64,000 nucleotides of DNA from Coriaria nepalensis (taxonomy: Eukaryota; Streptophyta; Magnoliopsida; Cucurbitales; Coriariaceae). Both the position numbers and the translations under genes were made by a program. Shown here in pieces: positions 24,417 through 37,886 of the stretch. Every line of letters begins with the position of its first letter. Positions within the stretch are counted from its first letter, which is position 1. Location of the stretch: NCBI GenBank assembly GCA_027186245.1, contig CP114481.1:30659501-30723500 (forward strand). The letters run 5' to 3'. Below the pieces are notes generated by a model, which worked only from the letters and a program-made list of their open reading frames with translations, was not told the origin of the DNA and ran no database searches.

Positions 24417-26084
24417 CATTTCAAGTCAAGAACTTATTTCAAAGCCGGTCGAACGAATTCTATTTTTGCACTACAAACACAAGTTTTGTGCATAACTTGC
24501 AAGTGATCAATGCAAGGAAAGTGTGCATTCGTTTAACCTTAAAATCATTTCAATGTGTCATTTCAAGTCGATATCTTATTTCCAACCAAGTCGAACGAAT
24601 TCAATTTTTGCACTACAAACACAAGTTTTGTGCATAACTTGCAAATGATCATTGCAAGGAAAGTGTGCATTCGTTTAACCTTAAAATCATTTCAATGAGT
24701 CATTTCAATTCAATAACTTATTTCAAAGCAAGTCGAACGAATTCTATTTTTGCACTACAAACACAAGTTTTGTGCATAACTTGCAAATGATCAATGCAAG
24801 GAAGGTGTGCATTCGTTTAACTTAAAATCATTTCAATGAGTCATTTCAAGTCAATAAGTTATTTCTAACCAAGTCGAATGAATTCAATTTTTGCACTACA
24901 AACACAAGTTTTTTTGCATAACTTGCAAATGATCAATGCAAGGAAAGTGTGCATTCGTTTAACCTTTAAATCATTTCAATGAGTCATTTCAAGTCAATAA
25001 CTTATTTCAAAGCAAGTCGAACGAATTCAATTTTTGCACTACAAACACAAGTTTTCTGCATAACTTTCAAATGATCATTGCAAGGAAAGTGTGCATTCGT
25101 TTAACCTTAAAATCATTTCAATGAGTCATTTCAAGTCAAGAACTTATTTCAAAGCCGGTCGAACGAATTCTATTTTTGCACTACAAACACAAGTTTTGTG
25201 CATAACTTGCAAGTGATCAATGCAAGGAAAGTGTGCATTCGTTTAACCTTAAAATCATTTCAATGTGTCATTTCAAGTCGATATCTTATTTCCAACCAAG
25301 TCGAACGAATTCAATTTTTGCACTACAAACACAAGTTTTGTGCATAACTTGCAAATGATCATTGCAAGGAAAGTGTGCATTCGTTTAACCTTAAAATCAT
25401 TTCAATGAGTCATTTCAATTCAATAACTTATTTCAAAGCAAGTCGAACGAATTCTATTTTTGCACTACAAACACAAGTTTTGTGCATAACTTGCAAATGA
25501 TCAATGCAAGGAAGGTGTGCATTCGTTTAACTTAAAATCATTTCAATGAGTCATTTCAAGTCAATAAGTTATTTCTAACCAAGTCGAATGAATTCAATTT
25601 TTGCACTACAAACACAAGTTTTGTGCATAACTTGCAAATGATCAATGCAAGGAAGGTGTGCATTCGTTTAACTTAAAATCATTTCAATGAGTCATTTCAA
25701 GTCAATGCCTTATTTCAAAGCAAGTTGAACGAATTCTATTTTTTAACTACAAACAGAAGTTTTTTGCATAACTTGCAAATGATCAATGCAAGGAAAGTGT
25801 GCATTTGTTTAACCTTAAAATCATTTCAATGAGTCATTTCAAGTCAATAAGTTATTTCAAAGCAAGTCGAACGAATTCTATTTTTGCACTATAAACAGAA
25901 GTTTTTTGCATAACTTGCAAATGATCAATGCAAGGAAAGTGTGCATTCGTTTAACCTTTAAATCATTTCAATGAGTCATTTCAAGTCAATAACTTATTTC
26001 CAAGCAAGTCGAACGAATTCTATTTTTGCACTACAAACACAAGTTTTGTGCATAACTTGCAAATGATCAATGCAAGGAAAGTGT
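24417..26084 (+). repeat. 3827 bp unit, partial copy 3
   Basis: Follows copies 1 and 2 for about 1.67 kb. One difference was seen: A at 25745 where copy 2 has C (21918). The match ends near 26084, where GTGCTTTCG and AACCTTAAAATC replace GTGCATTCG and AACTTAAAATC, a junction inside a monomer that keeps register. Confidence 0.85.
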
Positions 26085-26260
26085 GCTTTCGTTTAACCTT
26101 AAAATCATTTCAATGAGTCATTTCAAGTCAATAAGTTATTTCTAACTAAGTCGAACGAATTCAATTTTTGCACTACAAACACAAGTTTTGTGCATAACTT
26201 GCAAATTATCATTGCAAGGAAAGTGTGCATTCGTTTAACCTTAAAATCATTTCAATGAGT
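26085..26260 (+). repeat. Junction monomer after the 3827 bp expansion
   Basis: TTTCTAACT monomer with TTATCATTGC, resembling 14351-14492, so the sequence past the junction rejoins a 14 kb-like order of subtypes. Confidence 0.75.
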
Positions 26261-26826
26261 CATTTCAAGTCAATAACTTATTTCAAAGCAAGTCCAACGA
26301 ATTCTATTTTTTCACTATAAACAGAAGTTTTTTGCATAACTTGCAAATGATCAATGCAAGGAAAGTGTGCATTCGTTTAACCTTTAAATCATTTCAATGA
26401 GTCATTTCAAGTCAATAACTTATTTCCAAGCAAGTCGAACGAATTCTATTTTTGCACTACAAACACAAGTTTTGTGCATAACTTGCAAATGATCAATGCA
26501 AGGAAAGTGTGCATTCGTTTAACTTAAAATCATTTCAATGAGTCATTTCAAGTCAATGACTTATTTTAAAGCAAGTTGAACGAATTCTATTTTTTCGCTA
26601 CAAACACAAGTTTTGTGCATAACTTGCAAATGATCAATGCAAGGAAAGTGTGCATTCGTTTAACTTAAAATCATTTCAATGAGTCATTTCAAGTCAATAA
26701 GTTATTTCTAACCAAGTCGAATGAATTCAATTTTTGCACTACAAACACAAGTTTTGTGCATAACTTGCAAATTATCATTGCAAGGAAAGTGTGCATTCGT
26801 TTAACCTTAAAATCATTTCAATGAGT
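26261..26826 (+). repeat. Four-monomer block N, copy 2
   Basis: Same order, lengths and TTTTTTCGCTAC marker as 13785-14350. Here block M does not precede it. Confidence 0.85.
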
Positions 26827-28245
26827 CATTTCAAGTCAATAAGTTATTTCAAAGCAAGTCGAACGAATTCTATTTTTGCACTACAAACACAAGTTTTGTG
26901 CATAACTTGCAAATGATCAATGCAAGGAAAGTGTGCATTCATTTAACTTAAAATCATTTCAATGAGTCATTTCAAGTCAATAAGTTATTTCTAACTAAGT
27001 CGAACGAATTCAATTTTTGCACTACAAGCACAAGTTTTGTGCATAACTTTCAAATGATCATTGCAAGGAAAGTGTCCATTCGTTTAACCTTGAAATCATT
27101 TCAATGAGTCATTTTAAGTCAATAACTTATTTCAAAGCAAGCCGAACGAATTCAATTTTTGCACTACAAACACAAGTTTTGTGCATAACTTGCAAATGAT
27201 CAATGCAAGGAAAGTGTGCATTTGTTTAACCTTAAAATCATTTCAATGAGTCATTTCAAGTCAATAAGTTATTTCAAAGCAAGTCGAACGAATTCTATTT
27301 TTTCACTATAAACAGAAGTTTTTTGCATAACTTGCAAATGATCAATGCAAGGAAAGTGTGCATTCGTTTAACCTTAAAATCATTTCAATGAGTCATTTTA
27401 AGTCAATAACTTATTTCAAAGCAAGTCGAACGAATTCAATTTTTGCACTACAAGCACAAGTTTTGTGCATAACTTGCAAATGATCAATGCAAGGAAAGTG
27501 TGCATTTGTTTAACCTTAAAATCATTTCAATGAGTCATTTCAAGTCAATAACTTATTTCAAAGCAAGTCGAACGAATTCAATTTTTGCACTACAAACACA
27601 AATTTTGTGCATAACTTCCAAATGATCATTGCAAGGAAAGTGTGCATTCGTTTAACCTTAAAATCATTTCAATGAGTCATTTCAAGTCAATGCCTTATTT
27701 CAAAGCAAGTTGAACGAACTCTATTTTTTCACTACAAACAGAAGTTTTGTGCATAACTTGCAAATGATCAATGCAAGGAAAGTGTGCATTCGTTTAACCT
27801 TAAAATCATTTCAATGAGTCATTTCAAGTCAATAACTTATTTCAAAGCAAGTCCAACGAATTCTATTTTTTCACTATAAACAGAAGTTTTTTGCATAACT
27901 TGCAAATGATCAATGCAAGGAAAGTGTGCATTCGTTTAACCTTTAAATCATTTCAATGAGTCATTTCAAGTCAATAACTTATTTCAAAGCAAGTCGAACG
28001 AATTCAATTTTTGCACTACAAACACAAGTTTTCTGCATAACTTTCAAATGATCATTGCAAGGAAAGTGTGCATTCGTTTTACCTTAAAATAATTTCAATG
28101 AGTCATTTCAAGTCAAGAACTTATTTCAAAGCCGGTCGAACGAATTCTATTTTTGCACTACAAACACAAGTTTTGTGCATAACTTGCAAGTGATCAATGC
28201 AAGGAAAGTGTGCATTCGTTTAACCTTAAAATCATTTCAATGTGT
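26827..28245 (+). repeat. Mixed-subtype satellite tract
   Basis: Includes two CAAGCACAAG monomers (near 27025 and 27451), AAGCCGAACG (near 27139), CGAACTC in an AGTTGAAC monomer (near 27715; the same change recurs near 28565) and an AAGCCGGTCG monomer with CAAGTGATC near 28131. Confidence 0.82.
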
Positions 28246-28953
28246 CATTTCAAGTCGATATCTTATTTCCAACCAAGTCGAACGAATTCAATTTTTGCAC
28301 TACAAACACAAGTTTTGTGCATAACTTGCAAATGATCATTGCAAGGAAAGTGTGCATTCGTTTAACCTTAAAATCATTTCAATGAGTCATTTCAATTCAA
28401 TAACTTATTTCAAAGCAAGTCGAACGAATTCTATTTTTGCACTACAAACACAAGTTTTGTGCATAACTTGCAAATGATCAATGCAAGGAAGGTGTGCATT
28501 CGTTTAACTTAAAATCATTTCAATGAGTCATTTCAAGTCAATGCCTTATTTCAAAGCAAGTTGAACGAACTCTATTTTTTCACTACAAACAGAAGTTTTT
28601 TGCATAACTTGCAAATGATCAATGCAAGGAAAGTGTGCATTCGTTTAACCATAAAATCATTTCAATGAGTCATTTCAAGTCAATAACTTATTTGAAAGCA
28701 AGTCGAACGAATTCAATTTTTGCACTACAAACACAAGTTTTGTGCATAACTTGCAAATGATCAATGCAAGGAAAGTGTGCATTCGTTTAACTTAAAATCA
28801 TTTCAATGAGTCATTTCAAGTCAATAAGTTATTTCTAACCAAGTCGAACAAATTCAATTTTTGCACTACAAACACAAGTTTTGTGCATAACTTGCCAATT
28901 ATCATTGCAAGGAAAGTGTGCATTCGTTTAACCTTAAAATCATTTCAATGAGT
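28246..28953 (+). repeat. Five-monomer block M, copy 4
   Basis: Same subtype order as the other M copies, with CGAACTC instead of GAATTC in the third monomer. Block N follows directly, so M-N is a nine-monomer composite present at 13077-14350 and 28246-29520, 15169 bp apart. Confidence 0.85.
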
Positions 28954-29520
28954 CATTTCAAGTCAATAAGTTATTTCAAAGCAAGTCCAACGAATTCTAT
29001 TTTTTCACTATAAACAGAAGTTTTTTGCATAACTTGCAAATGATCAATGCAAGGAAAGTGTGCATTCGTTTAACCTTTAAATCATTTCAATGAGTCATTT
29101 CAAGTCAATAACTTATTTCCAAGCAAGTCGAACGAATTCTATTTTTGCACTACAAACACAAGTTTTGTGCATAACTTGCAAATGATCAATGCAAGGAAAG
29201 TGTGCATTCGTTTAACTTAAAATCATTTCAATGAGTCTTTTCAAGTCAATGACTTATTTTAAAGCAAGTTGAACGAATTCTATTTTTTCGTTACAAACAC
29301 AAGTTTTGTGCATAACTTGCAAATGATCAATGCAAGGAAAGTGTGCATTCGTTTAACTTAAAATCATTTCAATGAGTCATTTCAAGTCAATAAGTTATTT
29401 CTAACCAAGTCGAATGAATTCAATTTTTGCACTACAAAACCCAAGTTTTGTGCATAACTTGCAAATTATCATTGCAAGGAATGTGTGCATTCGTTTAACC
29501 TTAAAATCATTTCAATGAGT
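28954..29520 (+). repeat. Four-monomer block N, copy 3
   Basis: As 13785-14350 but with TTTTTTCGTTAC, a broken ATGAGTCTT element near 29235 and a one-base insertion (ACAAAACCCAAG near 29435), giving 567 bp. Confidence 0.83.
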
Positions 29521-30087
29521 CATTTCAAGTCAATAAGTTATTTCAAAGCAAGTCGAACGAATTCTATTTTTGCACTACAAACGCAAGTTTTGTGCATAAC
29601 TTGCAAATGATCAATGCAAGGAAAGTGTGCATTCATTTAACTTAAAATCATTTCAATGAGTCATTTCAAGTCAATAAGTTATTTCTAACTAAGTCGAACG
29701 AATTCAATTTTTGCACTACAAACACAAGTTTTGTGCATAACTTTCAAATGATCATTGCAAGGAAAGTGTGCATTCGTTTAACCTAAAAATCATTTCAATT
29801 AGTCATTTTAAGTCAATAACTTATTTCAAAGCAAGTCGAACGAATTCAATTTTTGCACTACAAACACAAGTTTTGTGCATAACTTGCAAATGATCAATGC
29901 AAGGAAAGTGTGCATTTGTTTAACCTTAAAATCATTTCAATGAGTCATTTCAAGTCAATAACTTCTTTCAAAGCAAGTCGAACAAATTCAATTTTTGCAC
30001 TACAAACACAAGTTTTGTGCATAACTTCCAAATGATCATTGCAAGGAAAGTGTGCATTCGTTTAACCTTAAAATCATTTCAATGAGT
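29521..30087 (+). repeat. Four mixed monomers before the 2977 bp duplication
   Basis: TTTCAAAGC with GCATTCATTT, TTTCTAACT, TTTTAAGTC with GCATTTG, and CAATAACTTCTTTC with CGAACAAATTC. The last two also occur in this order near 10.8-10.9 kb. Confidence 0.8.
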
Positions 30088-33064
30088 CATTTCAAGTCAA
30101 TAACTTATTTCAAAGCAAGTCGAACGAATTCAATTTTTGCACTACAAACACAAGTTTTTTGCATAACTTGCAAATGATCAATGCAAGGAAAGTGTGCTTT
30201 CGTTTAACCTTTAAATCATTTCAATGAGTCATTTCAAGTCAATAACTTATTTCAAAGCAAGTCGAACGAATTCAATTTTTGCACTACAAACACAAGTTTT
30301 GTGCATAACTTTCAAATGATCATTGCAAGGAAAGTGTGCATTCGTTTAACCTTAAAATCATTTCAATGAGTCATTTCAATTCAATAACTTATTTCAAAGC
30401 CGGTCGAACGAATTCTATTTTTGCACTACAAACACAAGTTTTGTGCATAACTTGCAAATGATCAATGCAAGGAAAGTGTGCATTCATTTAACTTAAAATC
30501 ATTTCAATGAGTCATTTCAAGTCAATGACTTATTTCAAAGCAAGTCGAACGGATTCAATTTTTGCACAACAAACACTAGTTTTGTGCATAACTTGCAAAT
30601 GATCAATGCAAGGAAAGTGTGCATTCGTTTCACCTTAAAATCATTTCAATGAGTCATTTCAAGTCAATAACTTATTTCAAAGCAAGTCGAACGGATTCAA
30701 TTTTTGCACTACAAACACAAGTTTTGTGCATAACTTGCAAATGATCAATGCAAGGAAAGTGTGCATTCGTTTAACTTAAAATCATTTCAATGAGTCATTT
30801 CAAGTCAATGACTTATTTCAAAGCAAGTTGAACGAATTCTATTTTTTCACTAAAAACACAAGTTTTGTGCATAACTTGCAAATGATCAATGCAAGGAAAG
30901 TGTGCATTCGTTTAACTTAAAATCATTTCAATGAGTCATTTCAAGTCAATAAGTTATTTCTAACCAAGTCGAACGAATTCAATTTTTGCACTACAAACAC
31001 AAGTTTTGTGCATAACTTGCAAATTATCATTGCAAGGAAAGTGTGCATTCGTTTAACCTTAAAATCATTTCAATGAGTCATTTCAAGTCAATAACTTATT
31101 TCAAAGCAAGTCGAACGAATTCTATTTTTGCACTACAAACACAAGTTTTGAGCATAACTTGCAAATGATCAATGCAAGGAAAGTGTGCATTCGTTTAACT
31201 TAAAATCATGTCAATGAGTCATTTCAAGTCAATAAGTTATTTCTAACTAAGTCGAACGAATTCAATTTTTGCACTACAAACACAAGTTTTGTGCATAACT
31301 TTCAAATGATCATTGCAAGGAAAGTGTGCATTCGTTTAAGCTTAAAATCATTTCAATGTGTCATTTCAAGTCAATAAGTTATTTCTAACCAAGTCGAACG
31401 AATTCAATTTTTGCACTACAAACACAAGTTTTGTGCATAACTTGCAAATGATCATTGCAAGGAAAGTGTGCATTCATTTAACCTTAAAATCATTTCAATG
31501 TGTCATTTCAAGTCGATATCTTATTTCAAAGCAAGTCGAACGAATTCTATTTTTGCACTACAAACACAAGTTCTGTGCATAACTTGCAAATGATCAATGC
31601 AAGGAAAGTGTGCATTCGTTTAACCTTTAAATCATTTCAATGAGTCATTTCAAGTCAATAACTTATTTCCAAGCAAGTCGAACGAATTCTATTTTTGCAC
31701 TACAAACACAAGTTTTGTGCATAACTTGCAAATGATCAATGCAAGGAAAGTGTGCATTCGTTTAACCTTTAAATCATTTCAATGAGTCATTTCAAGTCAA
31801 TAACTTATTTCAAAGCAAATCGAACGAAATCAATTTTTGCACTACAAACACAAATTTTGTGCATAACTTCCAAATGATCATTGTACGGAAAATGTGCATT
31901 CGTTTAACCTTAAAATCATTTCAATGAGTCATTTCAAGTCAATAAGTTATTTCCAACCAAGTCGAACGAATTCTATTTTTGGACTACAAACACAAGTTTT
32001 GTGCATAACTTGCAAATGATCAATGCAAGGAAAGTGTGCATTCGTTTAACCTTAAAATCATTTCAATGAGTCATTTCAAGTCAATGACTTATTTCAAAGC
32101 AAGTTGAACGAATTCTATTTTTTCACTACAAACAGAAGTTTTTTGCATAACTTGCAAATGATCAATGCAAGGAAAGTGTGCATTCGTTTAACCTTAAAAT
32201 CATTTCAATGAGTCATTTCAAGTCAATAACTTATTTCAAAGCAAGTCGAACGAATTCAATTTTTGCACTACAAACACAAGTTTTGTGCATAACTCGCAAA
32301 TGATCAATGCAAGGAAAGTGTGCATTCGTTTAACTTAAAATCATTTCAATGAGTCATTCCAAGTCAATGACTTATTTCAAAGCAAGTTGAACGAATTCTA
32401 TTTTTTCACTACAAACAGAAGTTTTTTGCATAACTTGCAAATGATCAATGCAAGGAAAGTGTGCATTCGTTTAACCTTAAAATCATTTCAATGAGTCATT
32501 TCAAGTCAATAACTTATTTCAAAGCAAGTCGAACGAATTCAATTTTTGCACTACAAACACAAGTTTTGTGCATAACTTGCAAATGATCAATGCAAGGAAA
32601 GTGTGCATTCGTTTAACCTTAAAATCATTTCAATGAGTCATTTCAAGTCAATAACTTATTTCAAAGCAAGTCGAACGAATTCAATTTTTGCACTACAAAC
32701 AAAAGTTTTGTGCATAACTTGCGAATGATGAATGCAATGAAAGTGTGCATTCGTTTAACCTTAAAATCATTTCAATGAGTCATTTCAAGTCAATAACTTA
32801 TTTCAAAGCAAATCGAACGAAATCAATTTTTGCACTACAAACACAAGTTTTGTGCATAACTTCCAAATGATCATTGTACGGAAAGTGTGCATTCGTTTAA
32901 CCTTAAAATCATTTCAATGAGTCATTTCAAGTCAATAAGTTATTTCCAACCAAGTCGAACGAATTCAATTTTTGCACTACAAACACAAGTTTTGTGCATA
33001 ACTTGCAAATGATCATTGCAAGGAAAGTGTGCATTCGTTTAACCTTAAAATCATTTCAATGAGT
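30088..33064 (+). repeat. 2977 bp (21-monomer) tandem unit, copy 1
   Basis: Twenty-one monomers, five of them 141 bp, which accounts exactly for 2977 bp. Private markers: ACACTAGTTTTG near 30571, TTTTGAGCATAAC near 31146, ATCATGTCAATG near 31206, GTTTAAGCTTAAAATC near 31336, CGAACGAAATC near 31819 with GTACGGAAAATG, TTTTTGGACTAC near 31977, GCAATGAAAG near 32733. All recur in copy 2. Confidence 0.92.
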
Positions 33065-36041
33065 CATTTCAAGTCAATAACTTATTTCAAAGCAAGTCGA
33101 ACGAATTCAATTTTTGCACTACAAACACAAGTTTTTTGCATAACTTGCAAATGATCAATGCAAGGAAAGTGTGCTTTCGTTTAACCTTTAAATCATTTCA
33201 ATGAGTCATTTCAAGTCAATAACTTATTTCAAAGCAAGTCGAACGAATTCAATTTTTGCACTACAAACACAAGTTTTGTGCATAACTTTCAAATGATCAT
33301 TGCAAGGAAAGTGTGCATTCGTTTAACCTTAAAATCATTTCAATGAGTCATTTCAAGTCAATAACTTATTTCAAAGCCGGTCGAACGAATTCTATTTTTG
33401 CACTACAAACACAAGTTTTGTGCATAACTTGCAAATGATCAATGCAAGGAAAGTGTGCATTCATTTAACTTAAAATCATTTCAATGAGTCATTTCAAGTC
33501 AATGACTTATTTCAAAGCAAGTCGAACGGATTCAATTTTTGCACAACAAACACTAGTTTTGTGCATAACTTGCAAATGATCAATGCAAGGAAAGTGTGCA
33601 TTCGTTTCACCTTAAAATCATTTCAATGAGTCATTTCAAGTCAATAACTTATTTCAAAGCAAGTCGAACGGATTCAATTTTTGCACTACAAACACAAGTT
33701 TTGTGCATAACTTGCAAATGATCAATGCAAGGAAAGTGTGCATTCGTTTAACTTAAAATCATTTCAATGAGTCATTTCAAGTCAATGACTTATTTCAAAG
33801 CAAGTTGAACGAATTCTATTTTTTCACTAAAAACACAAGTTTTGTGCATAACTTGCAAATGATCAATGCAAGGAAAGTGTGCATTCGTTTAACTTAAAAT
33901 CATTTCAATGAGTCATTTCAAGTCAATAAGTTATTTCTAACCAAGTCGAACGAATTCAATTTTTGCACTACAAACACAAGTTTTGTGCATAACTTGCAAA
34001 TTATCATTGCAAGGAAAGTGTGCATTCGTTTAACCTTAAAATCATTTCAATGAGTCATTTCAAGTCAATAACTTATTTCAAAGCAAGTCGAACGAATTCT
34101 ATTTTTGCACTACAAACACAAGTTTTGAGCATAACTTGCAAATGATCAATGCAAGGAAAGTGTGCATTCGTTTAACTTAAAATCATGTCAATGAGTCATT
34201 TCAAGTCAATAAGTTATTTCTAACTAAGTCGAACGAATTCAATTTTTGCACTACAAACACAAGTTTTGTGCATAACTTTCAAATGATCATTGCAAGGAAA
34301 GTGTGCATTCGTTTAAGCTTAAAATCATTTCAATGTGTCATTTCAAGTCAATAAGTTATTTCTAACCAAGTCGAACGAATTCAATTTTTGCACTACAAAC
34401 ACAAGTTTTGTGCATAACTTGCAAATGATCATTGCAAGGAAAGTGTGCATTCATTTAACCTTAAAATCATTTCAATGTGTCATTTCAAGTCGATATCTTA
34501 TTTCAAAGCAAGTCGAACGAATTCTATTTTTGCACTACAAACACAAGTTCTGTGCATAACTTGCAAATGATCAATGCAAGGAAAGTGTGCATTCGTTTAA
34601 CCTTTAAATCATTTCAATGAGTCATTTCAAGTCAATAACTTATTTCCAAGCAAGTCGAACGAATTCTATTTTTGCACTACAAACACAAGTTTTGTGCATA
34701 ACTTGCAAATGATCAATGCAAGGAAAGTGTGCATTCGTTTAACCTTTAAATCATTTCAATGAGTCATTTCAAGTCAATAACTTATTTCAAAGCAAATCGA
34801 ACGAAATCAATTTTTGCACTACAAACACAAATTTTGTGCATAACTTCCAAATGATCATTGTACGGAAAATGTGCATTCGTTTAACCTTAAAATCATTTCA
34901 ATGAGTCATTTCAAGTCAATAAGTTATTTCCAACCAAGTCGAACGAATTCTATTTTTGGACTACAAACACAAGTTTTGTGCATAACTTGCAAATGATCAA
35001 TGCAAGGAAAGTGTGCATTCGTTTAACCTTAAAATCATTTCAATGAGTCATTTCAAGTCAATGACTTATTTCAAAGCAAGTTGAACGAATTCTATTTTTT
35101 CACTACAAACAGAAGTTTTTTGCATAACTTGCAAATGATCAATGCAAGGAAAGTGTGCATTCGTTTAACCTTAAAATCATTTCAATGAGTCATTTCAAGT
35201 CAATAACTTATTTCAAAGCAAGTCGAACGAATTCAATTTTTGCACTACAAACACAAGTTTTGTGCATAACTCGCAAATGATCAATGCAAGGAAAGTGTGC
35301 ATTCGTTTAACTTAAAATCATTTCAATGAGTCATTCCAAGTCAATGACTTATTTCAAAGCAAGTTGAACGAATTCTATTTTTTCACTACAAACAGAAGTT
35401 TTTTGCATAACTTGCAAATGATCAATGCAAGGAAAGTGTGCATTCGTTTAACCTTAAAATCATTTCAATGAGTCATTTCAAGTCAATAACTTATTTCAAA
35501 GCAAGTCGAACGAATTCAATTTTTGCACTACAAACACAAGTTTTGTGCATAACTTGCAAATGATCAATGCAAGGAAAGTGTGCATTCGTTTAACCTTAAA
35601 ATCATTTCAATGAGTCATTTCAAGTCAATAACTTATTTCAAAGCAAGTCGAACGAATTCAATTTTTGCACTACAAACAAAAGTTTTGTGCATAACTTGCG
35701 AATGATGAATGCAATGAAAGTGTGCATTCGTTTAACCTTAAAATCATTTCAATGAGTCATTTCAAGTCAATAACTTATTTCAAAGCAAATCGAACGAAAT
35801 CAATTTTTGCACTACAAACACAAGTTTTGTGCATAACTTCCAAATGATCATTGTACGGAAAGTGTGCATTCGTTTAACCTTAAAATCATTTCAATGAGTC
35901 ATTTCAAGTCAATAAGTTATTTCCAACCAAGTCGAACGAATTCAATTTTTGCACTACAAACACAAGTTTTGTGCATAACTTGCAAATGATCATTGCAAGG
36001 AAAGTGTGCATTCGTTTAACCTTAAAATCATTTCAATGAGT
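33065..36041 (+). repeat. 2977 bp (21-monomer) tandem unit, copy 2
   Basis: Follows copy 1 without a gap and repeats all its private markers. The one difference I saw is TTCAAGTCAATAAC at about 33351 against TTCAATTCAATAAC at about 30377. Such identity means a very recent unequal exchange, or an assembly duplication; the sequence cannot separate the two. Confidence 0.92.
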
Positions 36042-37886
36042 CATTTCTAGTCAATAACTTATTTCAAAGCAAATCGAACGAAATCAATTTTTGCACTACA
36101 AACACAAATTTTGTGCATAACTTCCAAATGATCATTGTACGGAAAATATGCATTCGTTTAACCTTAAAATCATTTCAATGAGTCATTTCAAGTCAATAAG
36201 TTATTTCCAACCAAGTCGAACGAATTCTATTTTTGGACTACAAACACAAGTTTTGTGCATAACTTGCAAATGATCAATGCAAGGAAAGTGTGCATTCGTT
36301 TAACCTTAAAATCATTTCAATGAGTCATTTCAAGTCAATGACTTATTTCAAAGCAAGTTGAACGAATTCTATTTTTTCACTACAAACAGAAGTTTTTTGC
36401 ATAACTTGCAAATGATCAATGCAAGGAAAGTGTGCATTCGTTTAACCTTAAAATCATTTCAATGAGTCATTTCAAGTCAATAACTTATTTCAAAGCCGGT
36501 CGAACGAATTCTATTTTTGCACTACAAACACAAGTTTTGTGCATAACTTGCAAATGATCATTGCAAGGAAAGTGTGCATTCGTTTAACCTTAAAATCATT
36601 TCAATTAGTCATTTCAAGTCAATGACTTATTTCAAAGCAAGTTGAACGAATTCTATTTTTTCACTACAAACACAAGTTTTGAGCATAACTTGCAAATGAT
36701 CAATGCAAGGAAAGTGTGCATTCGTTTAACTTAAAATCATGTCAATGAGTCATTTCAAGTCAATAAGTGATTTCTAACTAAGTCGAACGAATTCAATTTT
36801 TGCACTACAAACACAAGTTTTGTGCATAACTTTCAAATGATCATTGCAAGGAAAGTGTGCATTCGTTTAAGCTTAAAATCATTTCAATGTGTCATTTCAA
36901 GTCAATAAGTTATTTCTAACCAAGTCGAACGAATTCAATTTTTGCACTACAAACACAAGTTTTGTGCATAACTTGCAAATGATCATTGCAAGGAAAGTGT
37001 GCATTCATTTAACCTTAAAATCATTTCAATGTGTCATTTCAAGTCGATATCTTATTTCAAAGCAAGTCGAACGAATTCTATTTTTGCACTACAAACACAA
37101 GTTCTGTGCATAACTTGCAAATGATCAATGCAAGGAAAGTGTGCATTCGTTTAACCTTTAAATCATTTCAATGAGTCATTTCAAGTCAATAACTTATTTC
37201 CAAGCAAGTCGAACGAATTCTATTTTTGCACTACAAACACAAGTTTTGTGCATAACTTTCAAATGATCATTGCAAGGAAAGTGTGCATTCGTTTAACCTT
37301 AAAATCATTTCAATGAGTCATTTCAAGTCAATAACTTATTTCAAAGCCGGTCGAACGAATTCTATTTTTGCACTACAAACACAAGTTTTGTGCATAACTT
37401 GCAAGTGATCAATGCAAGGAAAGTGTGCATTCGTTTAACCCTAAAATCATTTCAATGAGTCATTTCAAGTCGATATCTTATTTCAAAGCAAGTCGAACGA
37501 ATTCTATTTTTGCACTACAAACGCAAGTTTTGTGCATAACATGCAAGGGATCAATGCAAGGAAAGTGTGCATTCATTGAACCTTAAAATCATTTCAATGA
37601 GTCATTTCAAGTCAATAACTTATTTCAAAGCAAGTCGAACGAATTCAATTTTTGCACTACAAACACAAGTTTTGTGCATAACTTGCAGATGATCAATGCA
37701 AGGAAAGTGTGCATTCGTTTAACCTTAAAATCATTTCAATGAGTCATTTCAAGTCAATAACTTATTTCGAAGCAAGTCGAACGAATTCAATTTTTGCACC
37801 ACAAACACAAGTTTTGTGCATAACTTGCGAATGATGAATGCAAGGAAAGTGTGCATTCGTTTAACCATAAAATCATTTCAATGAGT
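36042..37886 (+). repeat. Scrambled partial copies of the 2977 bp unit
   Basis: The tract first copies three monomers of the unit (CGAACGAAATC, TTTTTGGACTAC and CAATGAC types, 36042-36470), then a CCGG monomer, then rejoins the unit at TTTTGAGCATAAC (near 36671), followed by the GTTTAAGCTT, GTGTCATTTC and AGTTCTGTGC monomers to about 37.2 kb. Later come private GCATTCATTGAACC (near 37570) and AACATGCAAG monomers. Confidence 0.8.

Noticed and set aside
30088..36041. Large duplication as a transposon or segmental insertion
   Set aside because: Both copies consist only of satellite monomers in register, with no terminal repeats and no coding capacity.
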